Shown piece by piece: positions 48,916 through 56,716 of a stretch of 64,000 nt of DNA. Within the stretch, counting starts at the first letter, position 1. Each line of letters opens with the position of its first letter. A program made the position numbers and the translations under genes. The notes beneath the pieces are model-generated. The model was not told the origin of the DNA. It made no database searches and saw only the letters and a program-made list of their open reading frames with translations. The stretch spans positions 1-64,000 of the forward strand of contig NZ_JAAZWC010000010.1 in assembly GCF_013185195.1 (NCBI RefSeq). The letters run 5' to 3'. The DNA is from Saccharibacillus qingshengii (GTDB taxonomy: Bacteria; Bacillota; Bacilli; Paenibacillales; Paenibacillaceae).

Positions 48916-49593
48916 TTAGACGTTCAGATTCGCTTTCTCCCTGCGGGATTCCGCGATTTTTTCTCCGACTTTGACCAGAATCTGGTCCAGCGAAGCCGGA
49001 TCGTTGACATCGTACTCGTCGATATTCAGGCGCAGTACCGGACAAGCGTCGAATCCGCCGATCCAGTCGGCATAGCGGCCGTGCATTTTTTCCCAATAGG
49101 TGACTTCGGTCTGGATCTCCATCTCGCGGCCGCGCTCGTTGATTCGTCCCAGAATGGACGGCAGGCTGCCTTCCAGATAGACCAGCACATCGGGATGCGG
49201 GAAGTACGGTGTCATCACCATCGCTTCGAACAAGCTGGTGTACGTTTCGTAGTCGACTGCGGACATCGTGCCCTGATCGGCATGCATTTTGGCAAAAATA
49301 CCGGTGTCTTCATAAATCGAACGATCCTGGACAAAGCCGCCGCCCGCTTCGAAGATCGCTTTCTGCTCTTTGAAGCGCTCGGCCAGGAAGTAGATTTGCA
49401 GATGGAAGCTCCAGCGTTCGAAATCGTGGTAGAACTTTTCGAGATACGGGTTATGGTCGACTTTTTCCAGCGAAGTCTTGAAGCCGAGCCGCTCCGCGAG
49501 AGCCGCGGTCAATGTCGATTTGCCGACACCGACCGTTCCGGCTACGGTAATCAGGGCGTCGGAAGGAATAGCAAACAGGGATGGGGATGTCAT
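48916..49593 (-). CDS. dck: Deoxynucleoside kinase, Dck-type
   Basis: A 225-residue P-loop kinase that phosphorylates deoxyadenosine/deoxycytidine-type nucleosides. Walker A is GTVGVGKSTL at the start, followed by the VDHNPYLEKFYHDFERWSFHLQ region, the DRS motif in VQDRSIYEDTGIF, and the lid RGREME. B. subtilis has a comparable dgk-dck gene pair; the partner here lies 51 bp upstream. Specificity assignment to Dck rests on order and similarity, so either nucleoside-kinase name could apply. The SD is somewhat far (13 nt). Confidence 0.88.
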   Translation of the reverse strand: MTSPSLFAIPSDALITVAGTVGVGKSTLTAALAERLGFKTSLEKVDHNPYLEKFYHDFERWSFHLQIYFLAERFKEQKAIFEAGGGFVQDRSIYEDTGIFAKMHADQGTMSAVDYETYTSLFEAMVMTPYFPHPDVLVYLEGSLPSILGRINERGREMEIQTEVTYWEKMHGRYADWIGGFDACPVLRLNIDEYDVNDPASLDQILVKVGEKIAESRREKANLNV

Positions 49594-49644
49594 AAGTCAG
49601 GTCAGGCTCCTTTTGTTCGATAAAATAGTCCGTGCGGACGTCGA

Positions 49645-50283
49645 TCAGCTAAAGTTTCTGTGCGCAATGCTTGCTTTGACGCGGGCGGCGATATCGGCGA
49701 AATGTTCCGGATCGGCCACGAAGTCCGTAGCGTCGCCGTCGATGGTCAGAATGACGGTATCGGGCTCCGTAACGGCCAGCGACGCCATCGCCGACTCATA
49801 ATCTTCAATCAGCTGCTCCAGATAGGCGCGGTCCATATCCTGCTCGAAAGAACGTCCTCTTTTGGCAATACGGGCCAGAAGCGTCTCCAGGCTGGCTTTG
49901 ATATAGACGATCACGTCGGGCTTCACCAGATCGTCCGTCAGCACATGATAAATCTTTCGATATTTCTCGCGCTCGCGCCCTTTGAGGGTCCGTTCGGAGA
50001 AAATCAGGTTTTTGTAAATATGATAGTCGGACACCAGCGGTTTGCCCTGCCGGATCCAATGGGCTTCGGCGTCGCCGAGCTGTTTGTACCGGTTGCACAG
50101 GAAGAACATCTCGAGCTGGAAACTCCATTCGTCCAGATTCTGATAGAACCTTTCCATAAACGGATTTTCTTCGACGATTTCTTTGAGCAAAGGCATATTC
50201 AATTCCGCGGCCAAAAGGGTAGCGAGCGTCGTCTTCCCCGCTCCGATCGGCCCTTCGACCGCGATAAAAGGAATCTGGTTCAT
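49645..50283 (-). CDS. dgk: Deoxynucleoside kinase, Dgk-type
   Basis: A 212-residue deoxynucleoside kinase related to the following gene. Walker A GPIGAGKTTL, then EIVEENPFMERFYQNLDEWSFQLEMFFL, the substrate-site DYHIYKN and the lid RGRSFEQD are visible. Size and first position in the pair agree with B. subtilis Dgk (deoxyguanosine kinase). I start at the ATG at 50283, with AGGAGG 6 nt upstream; the frame extension to 50436 lies in a non-coding region. It salvages purine deoxynucleosides for dNTP supply. Confidence 0.88.
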   Translation of the reverse strand: MNQIPFIAVEGPIGAGKTTLATLLAAELNMPLLKEIVEENPFMERFYQNLDEWSFQLEMFFLCNRYKQLGDAEAHWIRQGKPLVSDYHIYKNLIFSERTLKGREREKYRKIYHVLTDDLVKPDVIVYIKASLETLLARIAKRGRSFEQDMDRAYLEQLIEDYESAMASLAVTEPDTVILTIDGDATDFVADPEHFADIAARVKASIAHRNFS

Positions 50284-50451
50284 GTAAATCCTCCTGCTTC
50301 CGCCGCTTGATGCGGCTTTGGTCCAAAAATACAAAAATAAAAGAAGTCGCGTTCCCAAACCCGAAGACGCGGCGTAAGCCATTGTATCACAGCATCGGGC
50401 AAAACCGGATAACCAAATCCGAAATTTGTCCGCCAAAACACGGCATGCAAA

Positions 50452-50473
50452 AAAGACCCAGAAGGGTCTTCAG
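50452..50473 (-). terminator. Terminator hairpin GACCC/GGGTC
   Basis: GAAGACCC-TTCT-GGGTC followed by six T on the minus strand. It pairs with a near-identical hairpin at 50708-50727 on the other side of an insertion-like element, so it may be the original mnmH terminator. Confidence 0.7.
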
Positions 50474-50480
50474 GCTGTCG

Positions 50481-50698
50481 AGAAAGTCCTATTCGTAGGA
50501 GAAGCTCGTCGGCTGCAGGAGAAATTCGTTAGCGGATGCTTACGATGTGCCTTTCTTTGAAAGGCTTTAGGTCGCGTGTTGAAATCGAGAAAAAGATTAA
50601 ATTTTAGCGGAATTTTCTCGATTTCAAAGGCGAACACTATTGTTCCTACACTGAATTTCTCCCTCCGCCTTCTCCCTTCATTTGAAATTAGACTTTCT
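50481..50698. mobile_element. MITE-like or IS-remnant element of about 220 bp
   Basis: AGAAAGTC (50481-50488) and GACTTTCT (50691-50698) form short terminal inverted repeats. Inside are a perfect 15-bp inverted repeat (50579-50593 with 50613-50627), two AGGAGAA-type direct repeats on the left and the inverted GAATTTCTCC on the right. No open reading frame is present. Flanking GACCC-GAAGGGTCTTC hairpins on both sides could be duplicated target or a split terminator. Confidence 0.5.
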
Positions 50699-50707
50699 TA
50701 ACACGTT

Positions 50708-50727
50708 GAAGACCCCGAAGGGTCTTC
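50708..50727 (-). terminator. UUCG-loop hairpin right after mnmH
   Basis: GAAGACCC-TTCG-GGGTCTTC, a perfect 8-bp stem with a stable tetraloop 40 bp after the mnmH stop. It lacks a T-run of its own. Confidence 0.55.
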
Positions 50728-50766
50728 TCCATGCGCAAAGAAAGTCTATGCACGGAGGAGGCAGCT

Positions 50767-51816
50767 CTAGGAACGTTCGGCTGCCCCTTCCGCCGCAAGG
50801 ATGTCTTTGATCTGCTGCACGGCTTCTTCAACCGTAGCGGCACGGATCTCCCGTACCGATTCCTGATCCAGGCCGTCCGCGAAATAATCGTATTTGGGAT
50901 CGTAATACGATTCCAGCATCATCCGTACGGCATCGGCGTACTCGCCGCTTTCCATCAAGCGATGGATTTCGGCGGCAATCGGCTGGTGAATATAGGCCTT
51001 GATCCGAAGAAAAGACGTCATGCAGGCTTCGGCATGCTCTTCGGGTCGGTAATCTTCGAGAATATGACGGACACGCTCTTCCATGGGAAGACCGACGCGA
51101 ATCTGTACGCCTTCTTCTTTTTTGTTCATTAGAAAAGCAGGAACTTCGATCCTGCCGATTCGTTTGCTTTCGGCTTCGAGCAGGATGTAGGGAGAGTCGG
51201 CAACCTCAATCAGCCGTTCCAGCAGCAGAGCGTCGAATGTCTTCTGATTGCGGGCTTCAACGCCGATTCCGCCAAATACGGAACCGCGGTGTCCCGCCAT
51301 ACTTTCCAGATCGACAACCGGGTATCCTTCTGCCTGAAGCTTCTGCAGGGCGGCCGTCTTGCCGCTGCCGGTATTTCCTCCCAGCACATACGCCTGCGCG
51401 TTCAGCTCGAAGTTCTCCAACTGGGCCACGACCCATTTGCGATAAGCGCGGAAACCGCCGTTCAGCCGATAGACGCGAATGCCCATCAAATCGAGCACGG
51501 TCGCGGTCGTCCGGCTGCGCATGCCGCCGCGCCAGCAGAATACGGCTTTGGGTCCTTCGATTTCTTTGAACTGCCGGACAAATTCCGGAAGTTTGGCCGA
51601 AGCGATATGAAGACCGCGTTCTTTGGCCGCTTCGACCCCTGTCTGTGTATAGAGCGTGCCGACTTCCGCACGCTCTACATCATCGAACAGCGGGATATTC
51701 AGGCTTCCCGGTATGGACGCGCTGCGGTATTCGGACGGAGAGCGGACATCGATCGCCGCGATCTCGCCGTTCGAGCGTTTGACAAGAAGTTCTTCTATCG
51801 TAATATCTTGAAACAA
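50767..51816 (-). CDS. mnmH: tRNA 2-selenouridine synthase MnmH
   Basis: MnmH (YbbB/SelU) replaces sulfur by selenium in tRNA wobble 2-thiouridine, via geranylation, using selenophosphate. The 349-residue chain has an N-terminal rhodanese domain (about 1-130) with AIDVRSPSEYRSASIPGSLN and the active Cys in VFCWRGGMRSRT, then a P-loop domain GGNTGSGKTAAL and DLESMAGHRGSVFGG. The TTG at 51816 follows AAGGAG by 9 nt; no ATG or GTG lies near. selD lies 26 bp upstream, giving a selenium-for-tRNA unit. Confidence 0.94.
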   Translation of the reverse strand: MFQDITIEELLVKRSNGEIAAIDVRSPSEYRSASIPGSLNIPLFDDVERAEVGTLYTQTGVEAAKERGLHIASAKLPEFVRQFKEIEGPKAVFCWRGGMRSRTTATVLDLMGIRVYRLNGGFRAYRKWVVAQLENFELNAQAYVLGGNTGSGKTAALQKLQAEGYPVVDLESMAGHRGSVFGGIGVEARNQKTFDALLLERLIEVADSPYILLEAESKRIGRIEVPAFLMNKKEEGVQIRVGLPMEERVRHILEDYRPEEHAEACMTSFLRIKAYIHQPIAAEIHRLMESGEYADAVRMMLESYYDPKYDYFADGLDQESVREIRAATVEEAVQQIKDILAAEGAAERS

Positions 51817-51842
51817 ATCGGTTCTCTCCTTTGTCGGACCGG

Positions 51843-52892
51843 CTAGATCACCGTAATGTGGCCGGGATTCTCGGAGGTGACACTTCCGATCGACGAAGCT
51901 TCGACACCGGCGGCTTGCAGGCGTTCCAACAGCTCGCCCGCCTGATCGCCCGGAGCGGCAATCAGCAGCCCGCCCGACGTGACCGCATCGCACAGGATCC
52001 ATCGGCCGATCTGGTCCATGTCATCCGGGAACGAAACGTCCGGCTGGACGTGATCGTGATTATTGCGGGTGCCGCCCGGCACGGAACCGCCCTCGGCCAG
52101 CTCGCGTACTCTAGGCAGCAGAGGGACGTCCGTCGAGCGGATCACGATCCCCATGCCGCTGCCTTTCGCCATCTCGACCGCATGGCCAAGCAGACCGAAT
52201 CCCGTTACATCGGTACATGCGTTGACGTCATACGGTTCCATCGTCTCGGCGGCCGTCTTGTTCAGCGTCGCCATGACGGAAGTAACGCGTGCGATTTCTT
52301 CTTCGCTCAGCAGATCTTTTTTGATCGATGTGGTCAGAATACCTACACCGATCGGCTTGGTCAGAATCAGTACGTCCCCCGCTTTGGCTCCGGCATTCGT
52401 CCGAATCCGGTCCGGGTGCACGGTTCCCGTCACGGCCAGGCCGAATTTCGGCTCTTTGTCGTCGATCGAGTGTCCGCCGACAAGCGTCACGCCGGCTTCC
52501 GCCATCTTGTCGCCCGCCCCGCGCAGAATCTCGGTCAGGACCGACTTTTCGAGCGTATGGATCGGAAAAGCGACAATGTTCAGCGCCGTCAGAGGACGCC
52601 CTCCCATCGCGTAAATATCACTGATCGCGTTGGCCGCGGCTACCTGGCCGAAATCGTACGGATCATCGACGATCGGCGTGAAGAAGTCCAGCGTCTGAAC
52701 GAGCGCCAGATCATCGGTCAGCCGGTAAACCCCCGCATCGTCGCTCGTATCGAGTCCGACGAGCAGATTCGGATTTGCCGCCTGCGGCGGAAGCTTGCGC
52801 AGCACCTGCGCCAGATCGGCCGGCCCGATCTTGCAGCCGCAGCCGCCTTTGGAGGAAAGCGAAGTCAATTTGATTTTTTCGGGTGTGGACAT
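51843..52892 (-). CDS. selD: Selenophosphate synthase SelD
   Basis: Makes selenophosphate from selenide and ATP. The 349-residue protein has the catalytic Cys/Lys in the GGCGCKIGP loop, using Cys rather than selenocysteine at the active site. It continues with VGLDTSDDAGVYRLTDD, DIYAMGGRPLTALNI, GGHSIDD and TDVTGFGLLGHA. AAGGAAG precedes the ATG. It is 26 bp before mnmH. No selA, selB or selC is in this window, so here selenium is tied only to tRNA modification. Confidence 0.96.
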   Translation of the reverse strand: MSTPEKIKLTSLSSKGGCGCKIGPADLAQVLRKLPPQAANPNLLVGLDTSDDAGVYRLTDDLALVQTLDFFTPIVDDPYDFGQVAAANAISDIYAMGGRPLTALNIVAFPIHTLEKSVLTEILRGAGDKMAEAGVTLVGGHSIDDKEPKFGLAVTGTVHPDRIRTNAGAKAGDVLILTKPIGVGILTTSIKKDLLSEEEIARVTSVMATLNKTAAETMEPYDVNACTDVTGFGLLGHAVEMAKGSGMGIVIRSTDVPLLPRVRELAEGGSVPGGTRNNHDHVQPDVSFPDDMDQIGRWILCDAVTSGGLLIAAPGDQAGELLERLQAAGVEASSIGSVTSENPGHITVI

Positions 52893-52943
52893 CAGAGATC
52901 TTCCTTTCTGTCGCTGCTTGCTATCGGCTGTTCGCTTCCTATT

Positions 52944-53378
52944 CTACCACTTTTCCGACTGCCGCGGCGCTCGGGCGTCCTCCCGCAGCGCAGACAGACC
53001 GCCGATAAAGCTTCCCAGCTGTTTGAGGAACACTTTCATTTCGATCGGCTTGGCGAAGCACTCGTCGAATCCCGCCCGTTCTCTTAACCACATTGATTTA
53101 TCGGGCAGATAAGCGCTTAACGCCCATACCGGAATATCCCGTGTCAAGGGCAGCCGGCGCAGTTCCTGCAGCCCCTGGTAGCCGTCCATGCCGGCAAATT
53201 TCAAGTCGGTCAGAACGAGGCAGGGCCGCTGGCGCCGGGCAATCTCGATCCCTTCTTCAACCGTAACGGACTCCAGCAGTTTGAGATGCGGAAGCTTCTT
53301 CTCAAAAGCGTAGCGCATCGCCAGCAGGTTATAATAATCGTCTTCCCTGTACAAGATTTCCCACATTGTCTTCTTCAA
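52944..53378 (-). CDS. Receiver-domain protein, cassette B
   Basis: A 144-residue stand-alone response-regulator receiver domain. The acidic pair is in ILYREDDYYNLLA, the phospho-acceptor Asp in LVLTDLKFAGMDG, the switch Ser in VWALSAY and the conserved Lys in CFAKPI. No output domain is present. I start at the TTG at 53378, 7 nt after GGAGGG; the TTG at 53393 overlaps that site. It is second in a cassette after the MpsC-like gene at 53518 and is preceded by a terminator whose T-run touches the ribosome-binding site. Confidence 0.85.
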   Translation of the reverse strand: MKKTMWEILYREDDYYNLLAMRYAFEKKLPHLKLLESVTVEEGIEIARRQRPCLVLTDLKFAGMDGYQGLQELRRLPLTRDIPVWALSAYLPDKSMWLRERAGFDECFAKPIEMKVFLKQLGSFIGGLSALREDARAPRQSEKW

Positions 53379-53397
53379 TAGGATTCCCTCCAAAAAA

Positions 53398-53440
53398 AGC
53401 CGAAGAAGAGAGGTGCGGACTGCGCACCCTCTTCTTCGGC
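53398..53440 (-). terminator. Intercistronic terminator/attenuator, cassette B
   Basis: Long stem GCCGAAGAAGAG/CTCTTCTTCGGC with GGTGCG/CGCACC above it, followed on the minus strand by seven T that run straight into GGAGGG, the receiver gene's ribosome-binding site. Confidence 0.8.
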
Positions 53441-53441
53441 T

Positions 53442-53476
53442 CGAATGATCAGCTCATCCGCAGGATGTCTGAATCG
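53442..53476 (-). ncRNA. Conserved 35-nt leader hairpin, cassette B (candidate riboregulator)
   Basis: It matches the leader of cassette A (54801-54835) at 28 of 35 positions by eye, counting from the printed sequence. The ends (CGATTCAG ... CTGATCATTCG) can pair. It has no reading frame conserved between the copies (ATG AGC TGA stops at once here). A regulatory RNA element is the inference. Confidence 0.4.
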
Positions 53477-53517
53477 CTACCGTCATATTTACCTGTTTCT
53501 TCGCCGTTCCTCCGGCT

Positions 53518-54189
53518 TCAGAACCGGCAGACAATCACGCTGTCGTCGCGGTCGAAGTTCCAGTCGATATATAGATCTGTCATGGGTCTGCGCAGCGCTC
53601 TTCCGATCCCCGCCTGTTCCCACAGCATTTCTTTTTCCAATTTACGTTTGACCGTTTTGAGGATGTCCGTATATCCCAGATCGTTAAGCTCTTTTTCGAG
53701 AAGTATGGCTATACCCGTTCGAAAAATGAGCAGCGTCTTGGAATCGACCCACCACGACTCGATGGTGCTCGGCTTGGCCTGAGTCTTCGTCAGCACTTCG
53801 ACAATTTGTTCATGAACGCCTTCTTTGTTCTCGTAATCTTCGTATGCCTCGGCCTTCATGTCAAGCAGGACTACAATCACTCCCGACGAATTCCGAAGAT
53901 TCCAATCGTAATACAAACTCATCGGATTCAGATGCAGTTCTTCGCGAACGAATGTCTCAAGCTCCGGCACAAGAGCTTTCATCATCAGCTCCCGCGTATA
54001 CCGGAACGTCTTCTCGTCTTTTTTGGCGAGCAGCACATCTTCGATCGGCGTGGTGAATTTCTTCATATGAAGCACAAGGCTCCGGTGATCCAGGGAAACG
54101 CTCAAGACTTCGGGCCCCTTGCCAAAATGAGTCCTGAGCATTTTCCCTGCATACCGCATAATCAAGCTTGTCATTTCTTTTTGATTCAT
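53518..54189 (-). CDS. MpsC/DUF2294-family protein, cassette B
   Basis: A 223-residue protein of the DUF2294 family, now called MpsC after a staphylococcal membrane-potential system; I use the name only as a family label. It has GKMLRTHFGKGPEVLSVSLD at the N-terminus, RYTRELMMKALVPEL and a second domain with SWWVDSKTLLIFRTGIAILLEKELN. It lacks clear transmembrane helices. A clearly homologous copy starts at 55533. The ribosome-binding site is weak. It is followed by an attenuator and then a receiver gene. Confidence 0.88.
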   Translation of the reverse strand: MNQKEMTSLIMRYAGKMLRTHFGKGPEVLSVSLDHRSLVLHMKKFTTPIEDVLLAKKDEKTFRYTRELMMKALVPELETFVREELHLNPMSLYYDWNLRNSSGVIVVLLDMKAEAYEDYENKEGVHEQIVEVLTKTQAKPSTIESWWVDSKTLLIFRTGIAILLEKELNDLGYTDILKTVKRKLEKEMLWEQAGIGRALRRPMTDLYIDWNFDRDDSVIVCRF

Positions 54190-54240
54190 GATCCAAGTTA
54201 CCCGTCTTCACTTCCCGGAGATATACCCGGCGCCCGGAAT

Positions 54241-54283
54241 CTGGATACTGGCGATTCAACCGAAGGCGAGTATTCGTATCCAG
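54241..54283. other. Inverted repeat CTGGATAC...GTATCCAG upstream of cassette B
   Basis: Perfect 8-bp arms (54241-54248 and 54276-54283) in the 149-bp gap before the MpsC-like gene. A -10-like TATACT lies beside it on the minus strand. It may be a 5' leader hairpin or operator. Confidence 0.4.
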
Positions 54284-54338
54284 TATACGCCTGTTAGGGG
54301 TCATAATCGACCTTACATCCGAAAAACGCCTTGGGGGT

Positions 54339-54743
54339 TTACTTTTCGCAGTCCACCAGATTCAGGCTCTCTTTGATCTGCCGAACGAACGGTCCCATTC
54401 CCAGCGGCTTCTTCAAATACCGCTGAAATCCCGCTTCCAACCCCCGCTGCACGTCGTCGTCAAGCGCGCTTGCGCTGACCGCCCATACCGGAATCGATGC
54501 CGTTTTCAAATCGGAACGCAGACTGCCTATCCCTTCGAACCCGTCCATATCGGGCAGTTGAATATCCATGAGAATCAGGTTCGGCTGGTGAAGCTGCGCG
54601 AGCGCAATTCCTTCTTCCACGCTGCTGGCTTCCAGGAGAGTGAGTCCCGGAAGCTTTTTTCTGAATATGTGCCTCATCAGCAGCATACTCGCACGATCGT
54701 CTTCAATGTACAGTACCGTCGTGTCTCTCCGCAATTCGACCAT
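54339..54743 (-). CDS. Receiver-domain protein, cassette A
   Basis: A 134-residue stand-alone receiver. The acidic pair is in VLYIEDDRASMLL, the phospho-Asp in LILMDIQLPDMDG, the switch Ser in VWAVSAS and the Lys in YLKKPLG. I prefer the ATG at 54743 after GGGAAAGG; a further in-frame ATG at 54821 would translate through the terminator hairpin and has no ribosome-binding site. It is paired with the MpsC-like gene at 54856. Partner kinases are not fixed by position, though a hybrid kinase lies 1.9 kb away. Confidence 0.85.
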   Translation of the reverse strand: MVELRRDTTVLYIEDDRASMLLMRHIFRKKLPGLTLLEASSVEEGIALAQLHQPNLILMDIQLPDMDGFEGIGSLRSDLKTASIPVWAVSASALDDDVQRGLEAGFQRYLKKPLGMGPFVRQIKESLNLVDCEK

Positions 54744-54754
54744 CCTTTCCCGCC

Positions 54755-54800
54755 AAAAAAAATAGGCCGAAGAAGAGGTATCAATACCTCTTCTTCGGCC
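54755..54800 (-). terminator. Intercistronic terminator/attenuator, cassette A
   Basis: A perfect 16-bp stem (54765-54780 with 54785-54800), loop TCAA, and eight T on the minus strand ending 11 nt before the receiver's ATG. The GCCGAAGAAGAGG core is the same as in cassette B. Confidence 0.85.
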
Positions 54801-54835
54801 CGATTGATCAGCGCATCCCATGAGTGTCTGAATCG
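54801..54835 (-). ncRNA. Conserved 35-nt leader hairpin, cassette A (candidate riboregulator)
   Basis: Counterpart of 53442-53476, about 80% identical by eye. Its ends CGATT and AATCG pair, with CAG/CTG inside, directly upstream of the terminator stem. Confidence 0.4.
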
Positions 54836-54855
54836 TTACCGATTTTATTCGTTTC

Positions 54856-55533
54856 TTATTCCTGGAATATGTAAATGACGACGCTGCGATCGCGATCGAA
54901 ATCCCAATCGGCGTACAGATCCGTTAGCGTTTTGTTCAAAATGGCACCCGCATTCGCATCCTGTTCCAGCATGCGCTTTTCCAGACGGCGCTTGGTGGCT
55001 TTGAGGACTTCCGTATAACCCAGTTCGACCATTTCCTTTTCCAGCAGTACGGTTATACCCTGTCTAAAGACTGCCAACATTCTGGGAGTGACCCACCAGG
55101 AGTCAATATGCTCCGGTACTTTTTGAATGGCGGCCGTCACCTTGACGACCTGTTCATGAACCTCTTCTTTGCCCGGGTATTCCTCGGGAGCACCCGGAGC
55201 CGCATTGAACATGCCGACAATTACGCCGGAAGCGTTATGCACGCCCCAATCGTAATAGAACTCGGACACATCCAAACCTGTGTGTTCCTGTAGGAAAGCT
55301 TTGAGTTCCGGCAGCAGCGATTCCATTAACAGCTCGCGCGTATAGCGGAACGCCTTCTCTTCTTCCTGCGTCAGCAGAAATTTCTCTACCGGACCCATAA
55401 AATTTCGCAAATGGAGCACTAGGCACCGTTCGCACAGAAAAGCACTTACTGATTCGGGGCCCTTGCCAAAACGGGTTCTCAACAGCTTTCCGACGTAACT
55501 CGTCACCAGGCTGATTGTTTCTTTTTCATTCAT
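54856..55533 (-). CDS. MpsC/DUF2294-family protein, cassette A
   Basis: A 225-residue homologue of the protein at 53518, alike throughout: LLRTRFGKGPESVSAFLCER, RYTRELLMESLLPELKAF, and SWWVTPRMLAVFRQGITVLLEKEM. The Met at 55536 and the next Met at 55533 are both possible; the SD (CCGGTG) is weak. The long in-frame extension to 55866 overlaps the divergent SGNH gene and is rejected. It starts a cassette repeated downstream in the same order, so a tandem two-gene duplication is evident. The function is unknown. Confidence 0.87.
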   Translation of the reverse strand: MNEKETISLVTSYVGKLLRTRFGKGPESVSAFLCERCLVLHLRNFMGPVEKFLLTQEEEKAFRYTRELLMESLLPELKAFLQEHTGLDVSEFYYDWGVHNASGVIVGMFNAAPGAPEEYPGKEEVHEQVVKVTAAIQKVPEHIDSWWVTPRMLAVFRQGITVLLEKEMVELGYTEVLKATKRRLEKRMLEQDANAGAILNKTLTDLYADWDFDRDRSVVIYIFQE

Positions 55534-55792
55534 CATCAAACACCGGCCCAGCTTTTGAAGATATGCCCAAGATTCGGACACATCGGCTCTACGACCTTTG
55601 AGGCAGCCGAATAATGAACATTCCCAACAAGTATACTGTAACTTCTTGCAATATGCGATAGCAAAATTTAGGAAATTGAAAATTCGATGCTTGCTGAAAA
55701 GCTTATCGGTTTCGCGAAGATCGTTTATGGAGTAGAATGAAAAGAGAGCTGGAAGACGGAAACGGATCACAAAAAATCGCGGGGTGAACGGA

Positions 55793-56533
55793 TTGAATCG
55801 GGAAAGCATACAGGCGCAGAGCACGGAAAGTATCCGGTACCTGGTATCGGGAGATTCAATATCCAAAGGCGTCGTCTACGACGAGGCACGGAGCCGATAC
55901 GTCATTCTCAAAGACAACTATGTCTCGCTGCTGCAGGGCAGTCTCAAAGGCGCGGTGCACAACACCGCAAGATTCGGCAACACCCTGCTCAAGGGGGTCG
56001 GCAGCCTCAAGCGCGATGCGCTCCGGGAGCGTCCGAACTTCGTCCTGATCGAGTATGGCGGCAACGACTGCGACTTCAACTGGGACGAGATCGCTCTCGA
56101 TCCGGAGGCGGATCACAAGCCCAAGACCGGATTCGACGAATTCAAGACCATGCTGACCGAGTCGATCGACTATCTCAAAAGTCTCCAGATCACTCCGGTC
56201 CTGATGACGCTGCCTCCGCTGAACGCGGAAAGCTATTTCAAATGGGTCAGCAAAAACGATCCGCAGGCCGAGCGCAATATTCTACGCTGGCTCGGCAGCG
56301 TGACCAAGATCTATTGGTGGCAGGAACGCTACAACTCCACGATCCTCAAAGTTTCCGAGAAAACGGGAACCCGCCTGATCGACGTACGCGGCGCTTTCCT
56401 CGAACATCCGGACTTTACGACGTTTTTGTGCTCGGACGGCATCCATCCAAACAAGGAAGGCCACCGGCTGATTTGCGACAAAGTGCTGGACTTTGTGCGG
56501 ACGGATTACGGGCATCTGCTGCAGGAACGCTAA
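55793..56533 (+). CDS. SGNH/GDSL-family hydrolase
   Basis: A 246-residue serine esterase of the SGNH superfamily with block I YLVSGDSISKG, block III IEYGGNDCD and block V SDGIHPNKEGHRL (Asp-His). No signal peptide is seen, so it is probably cytosolic. The substrate is unknown (ester or acyl glycan). I use the TTG at 55793, about 8 nt after GGGG; a GTG at 55784 in the same frame would add three residues but lies on the ribosome-binding site. It is divergent from the MpsC-like gene of cassette A. Confidence 0.86.
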   Translation: MNRESIQAQSTESIRYLVSGDSISKGVVYDEARSRYVILKDNYVSLLQGSLKGAVHNTARFGNTLLKGVGSLKRDALRERPNFVLIEYGGNDCDFNWDEIALDPEADHKPKTGFDEFKTMLTESIDYLKSLQITPVLMTLPPLNAESYFKWVSKNDPQAERNILRWLGSVTKIYWWQERYNSTILKVSEKTGTRLIDVRGAFLEHPDFTTFLCSDGIHPNKEGHRLICDKVLDFVRTDYGHLLQER

Positions 56534-56587
56534 AGAAGCGGATCGCCCAAGTCCGTGAGAATTACGGGCCGCGCGGCCTGCTTGGCG

Positions 56588-56626
56588 AGCCGAAGAACGG
56601 GATTTATCCCGGACTTCGGCTTTTTT
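56588..56626 (+). terminator. Intrinsic terminator of the SGNH gene
   Basis: Outer stem AGCCGAAG/CTTCGGCT and inner CGGG/CCCG, followed by six T. Confidence 0.85.
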
Positions 56627-56716
56627 GCGTGCGAATTCGGTAAAAGTTGCGAATCCGTGCCTTTTCATCCAAAGAAAAGGTGGATTCGCAAGCCCGGCAG
56701 AATTAAAGTAGGAAGT

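Noticed and set aside
54744-54821. N-terminal extension of the cassette A receiver from the ATG at 54821
   Set aside because: It would translate through the terminator stem, lacks a ribosome-binding site, and cassette B has an immediate stop at the matching place.
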